DNA of 64,000 nucleotides from Eikenella halliae (GTDB taxonomy: Bacteria > Pseudomonadota > Gammaproteobacteria > Burkholderiales > Neisseriaceae). Position numbers and translations under genes: made by a program. Positions 34,939 to 43,365 of the stretch are shown piece by piece; position 1 is the stretch's first letter, and each line of letters opens with the position of its first letter. The DNA is taken from positions 1-64,000 of the forward strand of contig NZ_LXSQ01000017.1 of assembly GCF_001648475.1 (NCBI RefSeq). Reading direction: 5' to 3'. The notes under the pieces are model-generated. The model was given only the letters and a program-made list of their open reading frames with translations. It was not told the DNA's origin and ran no database searches.

Positions 34939-35655
34939 ATGGAACCTCAAGAACTCGATACCCTAGATCTCAACGAAGCCCTCGCCGAAATCCTGCAAGC
35001 CCACGGCTATGCCTGCCAAACGCGGGGCGACAAAATCCTGCCCGATTTCGCCGTGCCCGTGCAGCTCGAAACCTGGGTGTTTCCGCGCGAACACGCCAAC
35101 GGCGTGGTGGTGAGCCGTTTCGATGTCGGCATCACCCTGCCCGACGGGCGCGAACTCTACGAATGCTGCGGCGACATCGGCGAGAATCTGGAAGAAGCCG
35201 TTTCGCGCAACCTGCACAGCTTCTGTACCAACAGCCTGCATGTTTTGCTGGACGCCTTCAACCCCAACGAAAACCATTGCCCGCACAAAATCTGGACAGC
35301 CCGCAACGGCAACCGTTTCCAAGCCATTTTGGGCGACTGGACAACGAAAAAACTGGGCGAAGACACCGACGGCGATGATGCAGAAACCATCGGCAACATC
35401 ATCCCCGAAGCGCTGGAAAGCACGCTGCAAACCATCATCTGTCATCAAAACCTCACAGCGCAGTATCACTTAATCCGCTTCTTCTACGCCCAATCGGACA
35501 ACGAAACGACGAACGTGGAATTTATGATCGACAACCAAGACGATGCCGCCGAAGAAGAACAACAGCTTGCCGCCCTCCCCTGGCCGCGCCGGGAAGCCTA
35601 TTACAGCGTGCGCCGCTGCATCATGCTCAAGCCTTTGGATGAAGGCCGGGCATAA
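34939..35655 (+). CDS. Hypothetical protein, possibly DUF6348 family
   Basis: 238 aa, soluble and acidic, with no signal peptide. Features include a central FDVGITLPDGRELYECCGD segment and a C-terminal AYYSVRRCIMLKP. I have only a loose impression that it belongs to DUF6348, a family of unknown function. GC-rich codon use matches the chromosome, unlike the HNH gene upstream. It starts 25 bases after a DUS. Confidence 0.55.
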   Translation: MEPQELDTLDLNEALAEILQAHGYACQTRGDKILPDFAVPVQLETWVFPREHANGVVVSRFDVGITLPDGRELYECCGDIGENLEEAVSRNLHSFCTNSLHVLLDAFNPNENHCPHKIWTARNGNRFQAILGDWTTKKLGEDTDGDDAETIGNIIPEALESTLQTIICHQNLTAQYHLIRFFYAQSDNETTNVEFMIDNQDDAAEEEQQLAALPWPRREAYYSVRRCIMLKPLDEGRA

Positions 35656-35678
35656 GCCCCTATCGTTTTGCCATAAAG

Positions 35679-35711
35679 AAAGGCTACCTGAAATTTTTCA
35701 GGTAGCCTTTT
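35679..35711. terminator. Inverted DUS terminator between convergent genes
   Basis: AAAGGCTACCTGAAA and its complement with TTTT. Confidence 0.7.
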
Positions 35712-35734
35712 GCTCAAATACGACTTACATCGGT

Positions 35735-36430
35735 TTAGTCTTCGCCGGCAAATGCCAACAGCAGGCGCAGGAGGCCGGTGAAGATGTTGTAGATGGCAAC
35801 AAACAGCGTGAGCGCGGCGCTGATGTGGCTGTCTTCGCCACCTTCAATGATCACGCGCACCTGCCACATAATCAGCACGGAACTCACAATCACAAACAGG
35901 GCGGATACAGTGAGCGAGAGCGCGGGAATCTGCAGGAAGAAGCTGGCTACCATAGCAATAGCGGCCACCACAAAACCCACGGTAACGAAGCGGGCGATGC
36001 TGTTGGTTTGGAAGGTGGGCGATTTGGCCATGGCCGCCATGCTCAGGAACACAGCGGCAGTCATTACGGCGGCGATGCCAATGAGCTGGATGCCATTGGA
36101 AAGCGCCAGGCTGTAGTTCAAAATCGGGCCCAGCGTGAAACCGAGGCCGAAAGTGAGCACCATCAGCAGGGCAGCACCCACGTTGCTGTAGCGGTTTTTC
36201 TCAATCAGAAAGCTCATACCGTAGAAGAAGGCGAAGAAAATGCCCAGGGCAACCCAATAGTTGCCGGTGAAGCTGAACAGGCTCAGGCCGGTGGCCATGG
36301 CGACGAACGCGCCGGCAGCCGCCGGAAGGAACGAGAGCCCGAGCAGGCCGTAGGTTTTGCGCAAAATGGTGCTTTGCGCGGAAACGCTGCCGCCCACATC
36401 GGTGTAATCGTAAACATTGCGCGGTTGCAT
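35735..36430 (-). CDS. Bax inhibitor-1/YccA family membrane protein
   Basis: 231 aa with seven predicted membrane helices and the N-terminal RKTYGLLGLSFLPAAAGA typical of bacterial BI-1 (TMBIM) proteins. The helix 6-7 region ends in an acidic tail. E. coli YccA interacts with FtsH; other members are calcium leak channels. The role here is inferred from the family only. Confidence 0.87.
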   Translation of the reverse strand: MQPRNVYDYTDVGGSVSAQSTILRKTYGLLGLSFLPAAAGAFVAMATGLSLFSFTGNYWVALGIFFAFFYGMSFLIEKNRYSNVGAALLMVLTFGLGFTLGPILNYSLALSNGIQLIGIAAVMTAAVFLSMAAMAKSPTFQTNSIARFVTVGFVVAAIAMVASFFLQIPALSLTVSALFVIVSSVLIMWQVRVIIEGGEDSHISAALTLFVAIYNIFTGLLRLLLAFAGED

Positions 36431-36599
36431 GTGGAAAAACTCCTATTAAATATCAATTAAAAGAAACGAATGTGGATTGTAGCAGCAAATACGCCGTTTG
36501 CAAAAAATTCAGCCGTCCGCCGCCGCTGCCTGCTTCAGCAGTCAAACAGCAAGATGGGGCAACAGGGCAGGTTTGCAAGCGTTGCAGCATATATTTGGC

Positions 36600-36605
36600 T
36601 ATAAT
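36600..36605 (+). promoter_or_regulatory. Candidate -10 box for aroE
   Basis: TATAAT in TTGGCTATAATTC, 30 bases before the start codon of aroE. Confidence 0.45.
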
Positions 36606-36634
36606 TCAGCACTTTCTATTCCCTGCCGCACACC

Positions 36635-37450
36635 ATGCCTGCTCCCCGCTACGCCGTTTTCGGCAACCCCGTGGCCCACAGCCGCTCGCCTGCCATCCAC
36701 CAAATGTTTACCGCACAAGAAGGTACGGCGATCGAATATGAACGATTACTGGCCGAGCCGGGCTGCTTCGCCCAAGCTGCCGCCGCCTTTTTCGCTGATG
36801 GCGGCGCGGGCGCAAATGTAACCGTGCCGTTTAAAACCGATGCCTGCGCCTGGGCAGACAGCCTTTCCGAACGCGCCCGTGCCGCCGGCGCAGCCAATAC
36901 CTTAATCAAACAAGCTAACGGCAAAATCCATGCCGACAATACCGACGGCATCGGTTTGGTGGCCGATATTAGCCACAATTTTCAGGTAGCCCTAGCGGGC
37001 AAACGTATCCTCATCATCGGCGCGGGCGGTGCAGCGCGCGGCGTGATACTGCCTCTCTTCGAATGCCACCCCGCCAGCCTCACCATTACCAACCGCACCG
37101 CGGCCAAGGCGCAAGAGCTGGCTGCCATTTTCGGCATTCGTGCTGCCGAGTTGGGCGAGCTACCTGCCGCCGGTTTCGATATCATCATCAACGCCACCTC
37201 CGGCAGCCTGAGCGGCCAAGTGCCCGCCATTGCCCCTGCCGTGTTCGCCCAATGCGAACTCGCCTACGACATGGCCTATGGGCGCGAGCCTACCGCCTTT
37301 ATGCGTTTCGCTGCCGAAGCCGGCGCACAACGCAGCGCCGACGGCTTGGGCATGCTGGTGGAGCAAGCCGCCGAATCCTACCGCCTCTGGCGCGGCTTCT
37401 CCCCCGAAACCGCCCCCGTACTCGCCGCCCTGCGTGGGGGAGAAATTTAG
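36635..37450 (+). CDS. aroE: Shikimate dehydrogenase
   Basis: 271 aa. The N-terminal substrate motif (VFGNPVAHSRSPAIHQMF) and the NVTVPFKTDACAWAD segment with catalytic Lys are present. So are the NADP Rossmann loop (ILIIGAGGAARGVILPL) and the C-terminal DGLGMLVEQAAESYRLW. It reduces dehydroshikimate in aromatic amino-acid synthesis. An in-frame DUS encodes NFQVAL. Confidence 0.95.
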   Translation: MPAPRYAVFGNPVAHSRSPAIHQMFTAQEGTAIEYERLLAEPGCFAQAAAAFFADGGAGANVTVPFKTDACAWADSLSERARAAGAANTLIKQANGKIHADNTDGIGLVADISHNFQVALAGKRILIIGAGGAARGVILPLFECHPASLTITNRTAAKAQELAAIFGIRAAELGELPAAGFDIIINATSGSLSGQVPAIAPAVFAQCELAYDMAYGREPTAFMRFAAEAGAQRSADGLGMLVEQAAESYRLWRGFSPETAPVLAALRGGEI

Positions 37451-37462
37451 CGCGAACCTGCC

Positions 37463-37554
37463 AAAGGCTACCTGAAAACTTGGCCTCGCAGAAACTCAGC
37501 TTCCGGCGGAAACTGCATTTTAACTTCGTTGAAGCCGCGCTTTCAGGTAGCCTA
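37463..37554. repeat. DUS-bounded intergenic cassette
   Basis: AAAGGCTACCTGAAAA and an inverted DUS enclose both recurring words, CTCGCAGAAACTC and TAACTTCGTTGAAGC. It lies between aroE and queF. Confidence 0.6.
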
Positions 37555-37563
37555 AAAATCCTT

Positions 37564-37569
37564 TATAAT
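37564..37569 (+). promoter_or_regulatory. Candidate -10 box for queF
   Basis: TATAAT, 19 bases before the first paired base of the riboswitch, so transcription would begin just ahead of it. Confidence 0.5.
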
Positions 37570-37585
37570 CCGCCCCTTTTTCCAA

Positions 37586-37626
37586 ACCGCGGTTCGCAAC
37601 CCTCCCGCGTTACCAAAACTAAGGAC
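37586..37626 (+). promoter_or_regulatory. preQ1-I riboswitch upstream of queF
   Basis: P1 is CGCGG (37588-37592) paired with CCGCG (37605-37609), enclosing the loop TTCGCAACCCTC. An A-rich tail ACCAAAACTAAGGA follows. The tail's AAGG can pair with the loop's CCT/CC to make the H-type pseudoknot, which would hide the ribosome binding site of queF. The same core word occurs before yhhQ. The class I preQ1 aptamer is established for queuosine genes. Confidence 0.85.
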
Positions 37627-37630
37627 TCCC

Positions 37631-38101
37631 ATGCGCAACAAAGAAGAGCTCAGCGGCCTCTCCCTGCTGGGCAACACCGGCACGCAATATCCCTCAACCT
37701 ACGCCCCCGAAATCCTCGAAGCGTTCGACAACAAACACCCCGGCAACGACTACTTCGTCAAGTTCGTTTGCCCGGAATTCACCAGCCTGTGCCCGCTCAC
37801 CGGCCAGCCCGATTTCGCCACCATCCTCATCCGCTATATCCCCGACATCAAAATGGTGGAAAGCAAATCGCTCAAGCTCTACCTCTTCAGCTTCCGCAAC
37901 CATGGCGACTTTCACGAAGATTGCATCAACATCATCATGAAAGATCTCATCAAGCTGATGAACCCGAAATATATTGAAGTGTTCGGCGAATTCACCCCGC
38001 GCGGCGGCATTGCCATCCATCCGTTCGCCAACTATGGCCGCCCCGGCACACCGTTCGAGCAAATGGCGCGCGAGCGGCTGTTTAAATACGATAGGCAGTA
38101 A
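37631..38101 (+). CDS. queF: NADPH-dependent 7-cyano-7-deazaguanine reductase
   Basis: 156 aa, the short type I QueF. The catalytic Cys is in KFVCPEFTSLCPLTGQPDFA and the family QueF motif ESKSLKLYLFSFRNHGDFHE is intact. It reduces preQ0 to preQ1 for queuosine in tRNA. It is controlled by the preQ1 riboswitch directly upstream. Confidence 0.96.
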   Translation: MRNKEELSGLSLLGNTGTQYPSTYAPEILEAFDNKHPGNDYFVKFVCPEFTSLCPLTGQPDFATILIRYIPDIKMVESKSLKLYLFSFRNHGDFHEDCINIIMKDLIKLMNPKYIEVFGEFTPRGGIAIHPFANYGRPGTPFEQMARERLFKYDRQ

Positions 38102-38123
38102 GCCTGCGGGCTACCTGAAACTC

Positions 38124-38370
38124 ATGCCGATTGCTGAAATTAAAAATCGTGCCGCCTCTCTTCCCCCGCTGGATAACGAAGCATTGGCTGCCGAAGTTCA
38201 GCGGCTGAAACAGCCCGGCGCGGCATTGCCGGCCTGTATTCCCTTTGTGTAAGCCAACCGCCGCATCAGCCTGAACGAAGCCAAATGACTCGCCCTCTCC
38301 CTGCTGGTTTTCGGCAATTTTTGAACAGGCCTGCCAAATCGTGCAGGCAGAGTTTGAGCAGGAAACATAG
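38124..38370 (+). pseudogene. Decayed small gene
   Basis: From ATG 38124 an open frame of 42 codons (MPIAEIKNRAASLPPL...) meets TAA at 38250. The same frame continues as ANRRISLNEAK, then TGA, then LALSLLVFGNF. A one-base shift leads on to EQACQIVQAEFEQET and a stop at 38370. Two stops and a frameshift in an otherwise protein-like stretch suggest a gene remnant. The original family is not recognised. Confidence 0.45.
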
Positions 38371-38426
38371 CAGCCATATTTTCAGGTAGCCTCTACGCCT
38401 ATCTCCTAAAATTTATAGAAAACATC

Positions 38427-38849
38427 ATGCCCCACATCCTTCCCACCCACTACGCCGGCCAGCCCCTGCCAGCCGAATACCTCGCCATGATTAGTCAGGC
38501 ACATGCCATCCAAGTGTATGAAACACCTGAAGGTAAAAATGTGGATTTCGAACCGCCTAGGCTATTGTGCAAAACAGACCACAATGGCCTGCCCTACTAC
38601 GCAGACCTTTCCGATCCCGAGTTCTACTTCAAAGCCACCGAAACCAGCAGCGATTGGCCGCAATTATCGCTGGAAGAAATACAGCAGGGCTTTACCATCG
38701 GCAGCCACAACGAAGGCCGCTTGTTCCTCCTGCCCAACCAATCCGTTTGGCTGATTTACAGCGATTTGTTCTACCAAAAAATTGCCGACCACTTCAGCCA
38801 ATGGTTTGCCGGCCTCAGCTTTTCCTTTGAAGCAGGCGGCGGAGATTAA
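38427..38849 (+). CDS. SMI1/KNR4 (SUKH)-like protein
   Basis: 140 aa, soluble. The pattern LSLEEIQQGFTIGSHNEGRLFLLP, then a hydrophobic strand (VWLIYSD) and a C-terminal helix with SFEA, resembles SUKH proteins, many of which are immunity proteins of polymorphic toxin systems. No toxin gene is nearby. It may be an orphan immunity gene. The family call is by pattern, not a full match. Confidence 0.5.
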   Translation: MPHILPTHYAGQPLPAEYLAMISQAHAIQVYETPEGKNVDFEPPRLLCKTDHNGLPYYADLSDPEFYFKATETSSDWPQLSLEEIQQGFTIGSHNEGRLFLLPNQSVWLIYSDLFYQKIADHFSQWFAGLSFSFEAGGGD

Positions 38850-38929
38850 GTTTCTCCATCTAAGGCTACCTGAAAATAAAGCCTTAACGTGGTTACCTAA
38901 AAAGTCCAAGCTCCTGCGGATATGGAACA

Positions 38930-39550
38930 ATGAAACCAACAGTCTACGAAACGGTACGCCTCCTGCAGCAAACCATCCCGCTGCCGGTTCAGGCGGTATT
39001 GGCTCTGCTCAAGCAACACGGTAGTCCTGAAGCCGCCCGCGCCGCCTACCGTGCCGACCAAATCGCCCATATCAGCCAAACTGCCGGTTGCAGTGAAACC
39101 GAAGCTGCCGAACACTACGACAAACACCAAGGCAACACCGAACGTGCCATCCGAGCCATCCTCCGTACCCCCGTTTATTTGGGCGAACCCGTTATCAACG
39201 GTGAAAAATCCGGCTACGCCATCACGCCCTTGGATGAAAAAGGCAACGAGGCTGCGGGCAGGCATGCCTTTATCCAATCCGAAAATTTCGAGCCGGTCAA
39301 GCCTCTGTTTGCGCCGTATTTCCCACGGCAATGCCCGCTTTCTGGCCAAGAAGAGCACGGTTTGAACCCCACGTCGGACAACTATTTCCCGGCCGCCCAA
39401 TGCCTGGAAATCGCCGACCGGCTGCGTCAAACCGCCTCCGGGATGCCGGATAACGGAACCACCCGCTTATTCCTAGCCGTTGCCGCCTATTTGGAAACAT
39501 CCTGCCGCCAAGCCGATTGCCGCTACCTCGACTTTTACGGTACGCTGTAG
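38930..39550 (+). CDS. Hypothetical protein with a UBA/TS-N-like helical motif
   Basis: 206 aa. Residues about 43-77 (IAHISQTAGCSETEAAEHYD, then HQGNTERAIRAIL) resemble the three-helix UBA/TS-N fold, as at the N-terminus of elongation factor Ts. The rest, including FPRQCPLSGQEEHGLNP and two CR-x-A-D-C-like cysteines near the end, is not recognised. Codon use is normal for the chromosome. The gene stands between the SUKH-like gene and the second preQ1 riboswitch. Confidence 0.55.
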   Translation: MKPTVYETVRLLQQTIPLPVQAVLALLKQHGSPEAARAAYRADQIAHISQTAGCSETEAAEHYDKHQGNTERAIRAILRTPVYLGEPVINGEKSGYAITPLDEKGNEAAGRHAFIQSENFEPVKPLFAPYFPRQCPLSGQEEHGLNPTSDNYFPAAQCLEIADRLRQTASGMPDNGTTRLFLAVAAYLETSCRQADCRYLDFYGTL

Positions 39551-39592
39551 CCTGTCGGGAAGGCTACCTGAAAACCAACCCCTTCCCCAACC

Positions 39593-39648
39593 CCGCGCGG
39601 TTCGCAACCCTCCCGCGCAGATTTTTATCTAAACCAAAACTAAGGACC
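39593..39648 (+). promoter_or_regulatory. preQ1-I riboswitch with an inserted hairpin, upstream of yhhQ
   Basis: P1 is GCGCGG (39595-39600) with CCGCGC (39613-39618), and the same loop TTCGCAACCCTC as before queF. Between P1 and the A-rich tail lies an extra 12 bases, AGAT-TTTT-ATCT (39619-39630), which can form its own hairpin. The tail ACCAAAACTAAGGACC then follows and contains the ribosome binding site. Confidence 0.8.
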
Positions 39649-39652
39649 ATTC

Positions 39653-40372
39653 ATGCAAAACTACCGCTTCACCCCCGCCCAACAGCAGCAAGCCCTCCGT
39701 TGGCTCGTTTTCTTCCACATCCTGGTGATTGCTGCCAGCAACTATCTCGTGCAGTTCCCCTTCAGCGTCACCCTGCCCAACGGCTTCGAAGTGCATTCCA
39801 CCTGGGGCGCGCTCAGCTTCCCTTTCATCTTCCTCGCCACCGATTTAACCGTGCGCATCTTCGGCCAAAGCCTCGCCCGGCGCATTATCTTCTTTGTTAT
39901 GTTCCCCGCCTTGCTCGTTTCTTATGCCTTTTCCGTGCTGTTTCAAGAAGGCGCGTGGACAGGCTGGAGCGCGCTTGCCGTGTTCGTGATGCCCGTGTTC
40001 CGCATCGCCCTGGCCAGCTTTGCTGCCTATGCCGTCGGTCAAATTCTCGATATTGTCGTGTTCAACCGCCTGCGCCAGCTGAAATCTTGGTGGATCGCCC
40101 CCACCGCCTCCACCTTCGCCGGCAACGCCGTGGATACCGTGCTTTTCTTCTCCATCGCCTTCGCCGGCAGCAGCGATGCCTTTATGGCCGCCAACTGGCC
40201 GCACATCGCCTTTGTCGATTACCTGTTCAAACTCGTGATCGGTACACTCTTCTTCCTACCCGCCTACGGCCTCATCCTCAACATCCTCACCCGCAAGCTC
40301 ACCACCTTGCACCAAGCTGTTGCCACCGAAGCCGTATCCGCCCAGCCGGAAGCCGCCGGCCAATCCAATTAA
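39653..40372 (+). CDS. yhhQ: Queuosine precursor transporter YhhQ
   Basis: 239 aa with about six membrane helices. Family hallmarks are an N-terminal aromatic segment followed by ASNYLVQFP, a central FPFIFLATDLTVRIFG, and the ASTFAGNAVDTVLFFSIAF region. YhhQ proteins import preQ0/preQ1. The preQ1 riboswitch upstream and queF nearby support this function. With no queCDE genes here the cell may salvage the base, but those genes could be elsewhere. Confidence 0.93.
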   Translation: MQNYRFTPAQQQQALRWLVFFHILVIAASNYLVQFPFSVTLPNGFEVHSTWGALSFPFIFLATDLTVRIFGQSLARRIIFFVMFPALLVSYAFSVLFQEGAWTGWSALAVFVMPVFRIALASFAAYAVGQILDIVVFNRLRQLKSWWIAPTASTFAGNAVDTVLFFSIAFAGSSDAFMAANWPHIAFVDYLFKLVIGTLFFLPAYGLILNILTRKLTTLHQAVATEAVSAQPEAAGQSN

Positions 40373-40373
40373 A

Positions 40374-40414
40374 CTTTCAGGTAGCCTTTTGTTTGTTCAA
40401 AGGCTACCTGAAAC
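40374..40414. terminator. Inverted DUS pair after yhhQ
   Basis: TTTCAGGTAGCCTTTTG and its complement with a short loop. A second back-to-back DUS pair lies at 40517-40543. Confidence 0.5.
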
Positions 40415-40576
40415 TAAAACCGTAGGCCGGGCATTCATGCCAAACAACTGTCAGGCGAAAATATCGGGCATAAGCCTGCCAGCCGTCGGCTGATGTGGCT
40501 GCACCGGTATAAATATTTTCAGGTAGCCTAAGGCTACCTGAAACCATATTCCCTTACACCAATCCTAAAACCCGCC

Positions 40577-41254
40577 ATGCCCCTCCTCACCCACACCCTC
40601 GCCAACGGCCAAACCATCCAACTCCACCTCAGCCGCCGTGCCAAGAAAAACATCATCCTGCGGGCGTACAGCGAACACAGCCTGCGTCTCAGCATCCCTC
40701 CACAGCTAAGCATGCCCGAGTTGCGCCGCTGGCTACAACACAACGAAACCGCCCTGCAGCAAATGCTCCGGCGCAGCCCCGCCCCAGCTACTGCCCCCAG
40801 CCACCTCTGGCTCTACGGCCAGCCGCACCAACTGCAATCCCACGCCCAAGCCGCCATCCAAATCCAGCCCGGCCGCATCCTCCTGCCCGCAGCCGAATGG
40901 ACGCAACAGCAAGCCCTCCTGCGCCAACACCTCCAGCCGCTGGCCGAAGCCTACCTCCTCCCCCGCCTCGCCACACACGCCCAGCGCCTGCAACTCATTC
41001 CCGAGCACACCGCCCTCAGCCGCGCCAAAACCTTCTGGGGCGTATGCCGCCGCCGCAATATCCGCCTCAACTGGCGGCTCGTCGGCGCGCCCGAATACGT
41101 GGCCGACTATGTTTGTGTGCACGAACTCTGCCACCTGCGCCATCCCAACCACAGCCCCAACTTTTGGGCAGAAGTCGAACAACACACCCCGCACCGACCC
41201 GCCGCTACCGACTGGCTCAAACAGCATGGCCGCGATTTATTCCTACTGGGCTAA
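40577..41254 (+). CDS. YgjP-type metal-dependent hydrolase (M48/DUF45)
   Basis: 225 aa. The zinc site is VCVHELCHLRHPNHSPNFW, with the HE-x-x-H core and a third ligand His downstream. The N-terminal RAKKNIILRAYSEHSLRLSIP is typical of the YgjP/DUF45 family. The KTFWGVCRRRNIRLNWRL segment matches the conserved W-G-x-C motif. Members are SprT-like proteases that include DNA-protein crosslink repair candidates. The substrate is unknown. Confidence 0.88.
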   Translation: MPLLTHTLANGQTIQLHLSRRAKKNIILRAYSEHSLRLSIPPQLSMPELRRWLQHNETALQQMLRRSPAPATAPSHLWLYGQPHQLQSHAQAAIQIQPGRILLPAAEWTQQQALLRQHLQPLAEAYLLPRLATHAQRLQLIPEHTALSRAKTFWGVCRRRNIRLNWRLVGAPEYVADYVCVHELCHLRHPNHSPNFWAEVEQHTPHRPAATDWLKQHGRDLFLLG

Positions 41255-41396
41255 AACAATTTTCAGGTAGCCTTTCCGTTGCTAAATTTGTAGGGTGCGT
41301 GCGAAACGCACGCACGCGGTTGGAATAACAGCAACGGCGTTCGCGTCTGCGGCGCACACCCTACACGCCCCCCAAGCAGCCGATAAATCGGATGAA

Positions 41397-41427
41397 GAAA
41401 GGCTACCTGAAATTTCAGGTAGCCTTT
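41397..41427. terminator. Inverted DUS hairpin
   Basis: GAAAGGCTACCTGAAATTTC and its continuation form an almost loop-free palindrome before the IS110 element. Confidence 0.5.
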
Positions 41428-41516
41428 GCGTTGCAGACAAACACGGCGGTTTAAAAGCGCAGCAAGAGTAGCAACTGTATTTTTCACCCCGTCGGGCAAA
41501 AATACCAAAACTCAAA

Positions 41517-42488
41517 TCAAGCCGTTTGGATACCGTTTTCGGTGGTACCGTTTTCGGCAAAGTAATCACGCATCCGGGCATTCAATATCGTCAACAGTTT
41601 GCGCATACATGCCGTAACGGCAACCTTATACGGCTTACCCTTGGACAACAGGCGCTGGTAAAAATCCCGAATAAGCGGTTCAAAACGTGTCGCTAACACG
41701 GTGGCCATATACAGCGCCTTACGCACCGCAGACCTTCCGCCAAAGCAGCAGCTTTTGAATTTGGTTTCCCCGCTCTCCCTCGGGTGCGGGGCAATACCGA
41801 CCAGACTCGCTATCCGTTTGTGGTTCAGCCGTCCCAATTCGGGCAGCATCGCCATCAGCGTAGCCGTCGTTATCGAACCGATGCCTTTGATTTGTTCCGC
41901 CACTTTGGCTTTGCCGTCAAAATGTGTGTGGGTGTGGTCATTGATTTGTTTGTCCAAGTCGTCAATCAGCCGGTCAAAATGGGCAATCAGTTGTTTGACG
42001 CTTTCGACTTGCGTTTCGTGAACCTGATGCAGACGGTTTTTCTCGGCCGTCCGCATATCCACCAGCTGGTTGCGGCGGTTGACCAATGCTTCCAACACTT
42101 CTTCCGCTTCGGTGGGCGGTTGGTAGAGCATGGTTTGCCAACCTTCTTTCTGTGCCGTCATCTGTGCGAAGAAGGCGAGCATTTGGGCATCTTTGGCATC
42201 GGTTTTGGTCAGCGACTGTGATTGGGCAAACTGATGCGTCTGACGAGGGTTGGCGATGATCACGGCTATGCCTGCGCGGTGGATGGCTTTGGCGGCGGGG
42301 ATTTCGAGACCGCCGGTACTTTCCATGGCGACGAGGGCGACCTTGTGTTTTTTAAGGTATTCGACGGTATGGGCGATTCCTTTGGGGTTGTTGGTTTCGG
42401 TTTTGGTTTTAGACAAAGACGAAACGGCGATGACGAAGTTTCGTTTGGCGATGTCGATGCCTGCGTAATTGTGTTGGGTACTCATCAT
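41517..42488 (-). CDS. IS110-family transposase
   Basis: About 323 aa from the ATG at 42488 (a second ATG follows at once). The N-terminal DEDD domain is visible: GIDIAKRNFVIAV, AMESTGG, and LTKTDAKDAQMLAFFAQM. The C-terminal Transposase_20 part has LNHKRIASLVGIAPHPRESG and GGRSAVRKALYMA with the serine nucleophile. IS110 enzymes use an RNA-guided or Piv-like recombination and leave no terminal repeats. The gene looks intact. Confidence 0.92.
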   Translation of the reverse strand: MMSTQHNYAGIDIAKRNFVIAVSSLSKTKTETNNPKGIAHTVEYLKKHKVALVAMESTGGLEIPAAKAIHRAGIAVIIANPRQTHQFAQSQSLTKTDAKDAQMLAFFAQMTAQKEGWQTMLYQPPTEAEEVLEALVNRRNQLVDMRTAEKNRLHQVHETQVESVKQLIAHFDRLIDDLDKQINDHTHTHFDGKAKVAEQIKGIGSITTATLMAMLPELGRLNHKRIASLVGIAPHPRESGETKFKSCCFGGRSAVRKALYMATVLATRFEPLIRDFYQRLLSKGKPYKVAVTACMRKLLTILNARMRDYFAENGTTENGIQTA

Positions 42489-42716
42489 AAACCTGCCTTG
42501 CATTCGGTTGTGTTGTCTGGCAACTGTCCGGTTGTGTCGATGGGTTGCCCGACCGCTCCCTGAGCTACGCAACGGTTGTTTGCCTTGGTCGGATGCGGGC
42601 GGCGGCGGGCGGTTTGTTGCTAGGATACGGAAGTTCCGATATACAAGGTTGGGTTAGCCGCTGGCGTAACCCGACAAATAAAGTGGAATGTTGGGTTTAC
42701 CAACCCAACCTACCGA

Positions 42717-43217
42717 CTACCGACTGCGTCTGCGGTAATCCGTATCGTCATCGCTGTCTTCATCTTCGTCATAATCTTCATACTGATTTTCGCGGCGCGC
42801 CTTCACCACCGTCATGACAATAAAGCCGTATGCCACCAGGGCGGTCAGGAACGATTGCCAAAGGCTGGCGTCCGCCCCGTTTTGGCAGCGGACGCGTTTG
42901 GGGTTGTTCGGCAGATAAAGGCACTCGATATCCTCGCCCGCTTTCAGTTTGTCCAACTCGCCGGTGCTGATGCTGATGTTGTTCACCGTTACCGGCGTGC
43001 CTTCCGCCGTGGTGTAGTTCAAAGACACGGTGTAATACACTCCGCCGCCCCTGCGTTCCCTGTGTTCGGTGTATTCGTTGGTGGCGGGCGTGAACATGGC
43101 CCTTTGCCCTTTTTCGCGGAATTGGCTGTTTTCCTTCATCGAGTGGAAGCCCATATACAGGAACACTGTGCCAAGCACAAAAGCGAGCACGCAATATAAG
43201 GTTGACTTTGAATTCAT
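42717..43217 (-). CDS. DUF3592-domain membrane protein
   Basis: 166 aa with two membrane helices (about residues 6-26 and 118-138) around an extracytoplasmic beta domain (YYTVSLNYTTAEGTPVTVNN, then GEDIECLYLPNNPKRVRC), the DUF3592 pattern. The C-terminal tail is strongly acidic then basic (EDYDEDEDSDDDTDYRRRSR). Function unknown. Confidence 0.75.
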   Translation of the reverse strand: MNSKSTLYCVLAFVLGTVFLYMGFHSMKENSQFREKGQRAMFTPATNEYTEHRERRGGGVYYTVSLNYTTAEGTPVTVNNISISTGELDKLKAGEDIECLYLPNNPKRVRCQNGADASLWQSFLTALVAYGFIVMTVVKARRENQYEDYDEDEDSDDDTDYRRRSR

Positions 43218-43316
43218 AAATGATACCTAATTGATTTTTTTAGAAGTTTAAAAGCGCGCGATTATAACAGATTTCGGCACGGCAACAAGTGCAGGCTGCC
43301 TTATTCAAGCCGAATG

Positions 43317-43352
43317 GGGAAAGGCTACCTGAAATTTCAGGTAGCCTTTCCC
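43317..43352 (-). terminator. Terminator after prfH, inverted DUS
   Basis: GGGAAAGGCTACCTGAAA and its exact complement form an uninterrupted palindrome 15 bases after the prfH stop. It would end the rtcB-prfH operon. Confidence 0.7.
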
Positions 43353-43365
43353 ATTGCCCGCGCCA

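Larger units (their letters stand above)
41289..42711 (-). mobile_element. IS110 element with palindromic flanks (limits approximate)
   Basis: IS110 members lack inverted ends, so the limits are not certain. The transposase gene is bracketed by REP-like palindromes: TGTAGGGTG (41289-41297) with CACCCTACA (41357-41365) on the left, and AGGTTGGGTT (42646-42655) with AACCCAACCT (42702-42711) on the right. The 140-230 bases beside the gene may hold the guide RNA. Confidence 0.45.
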
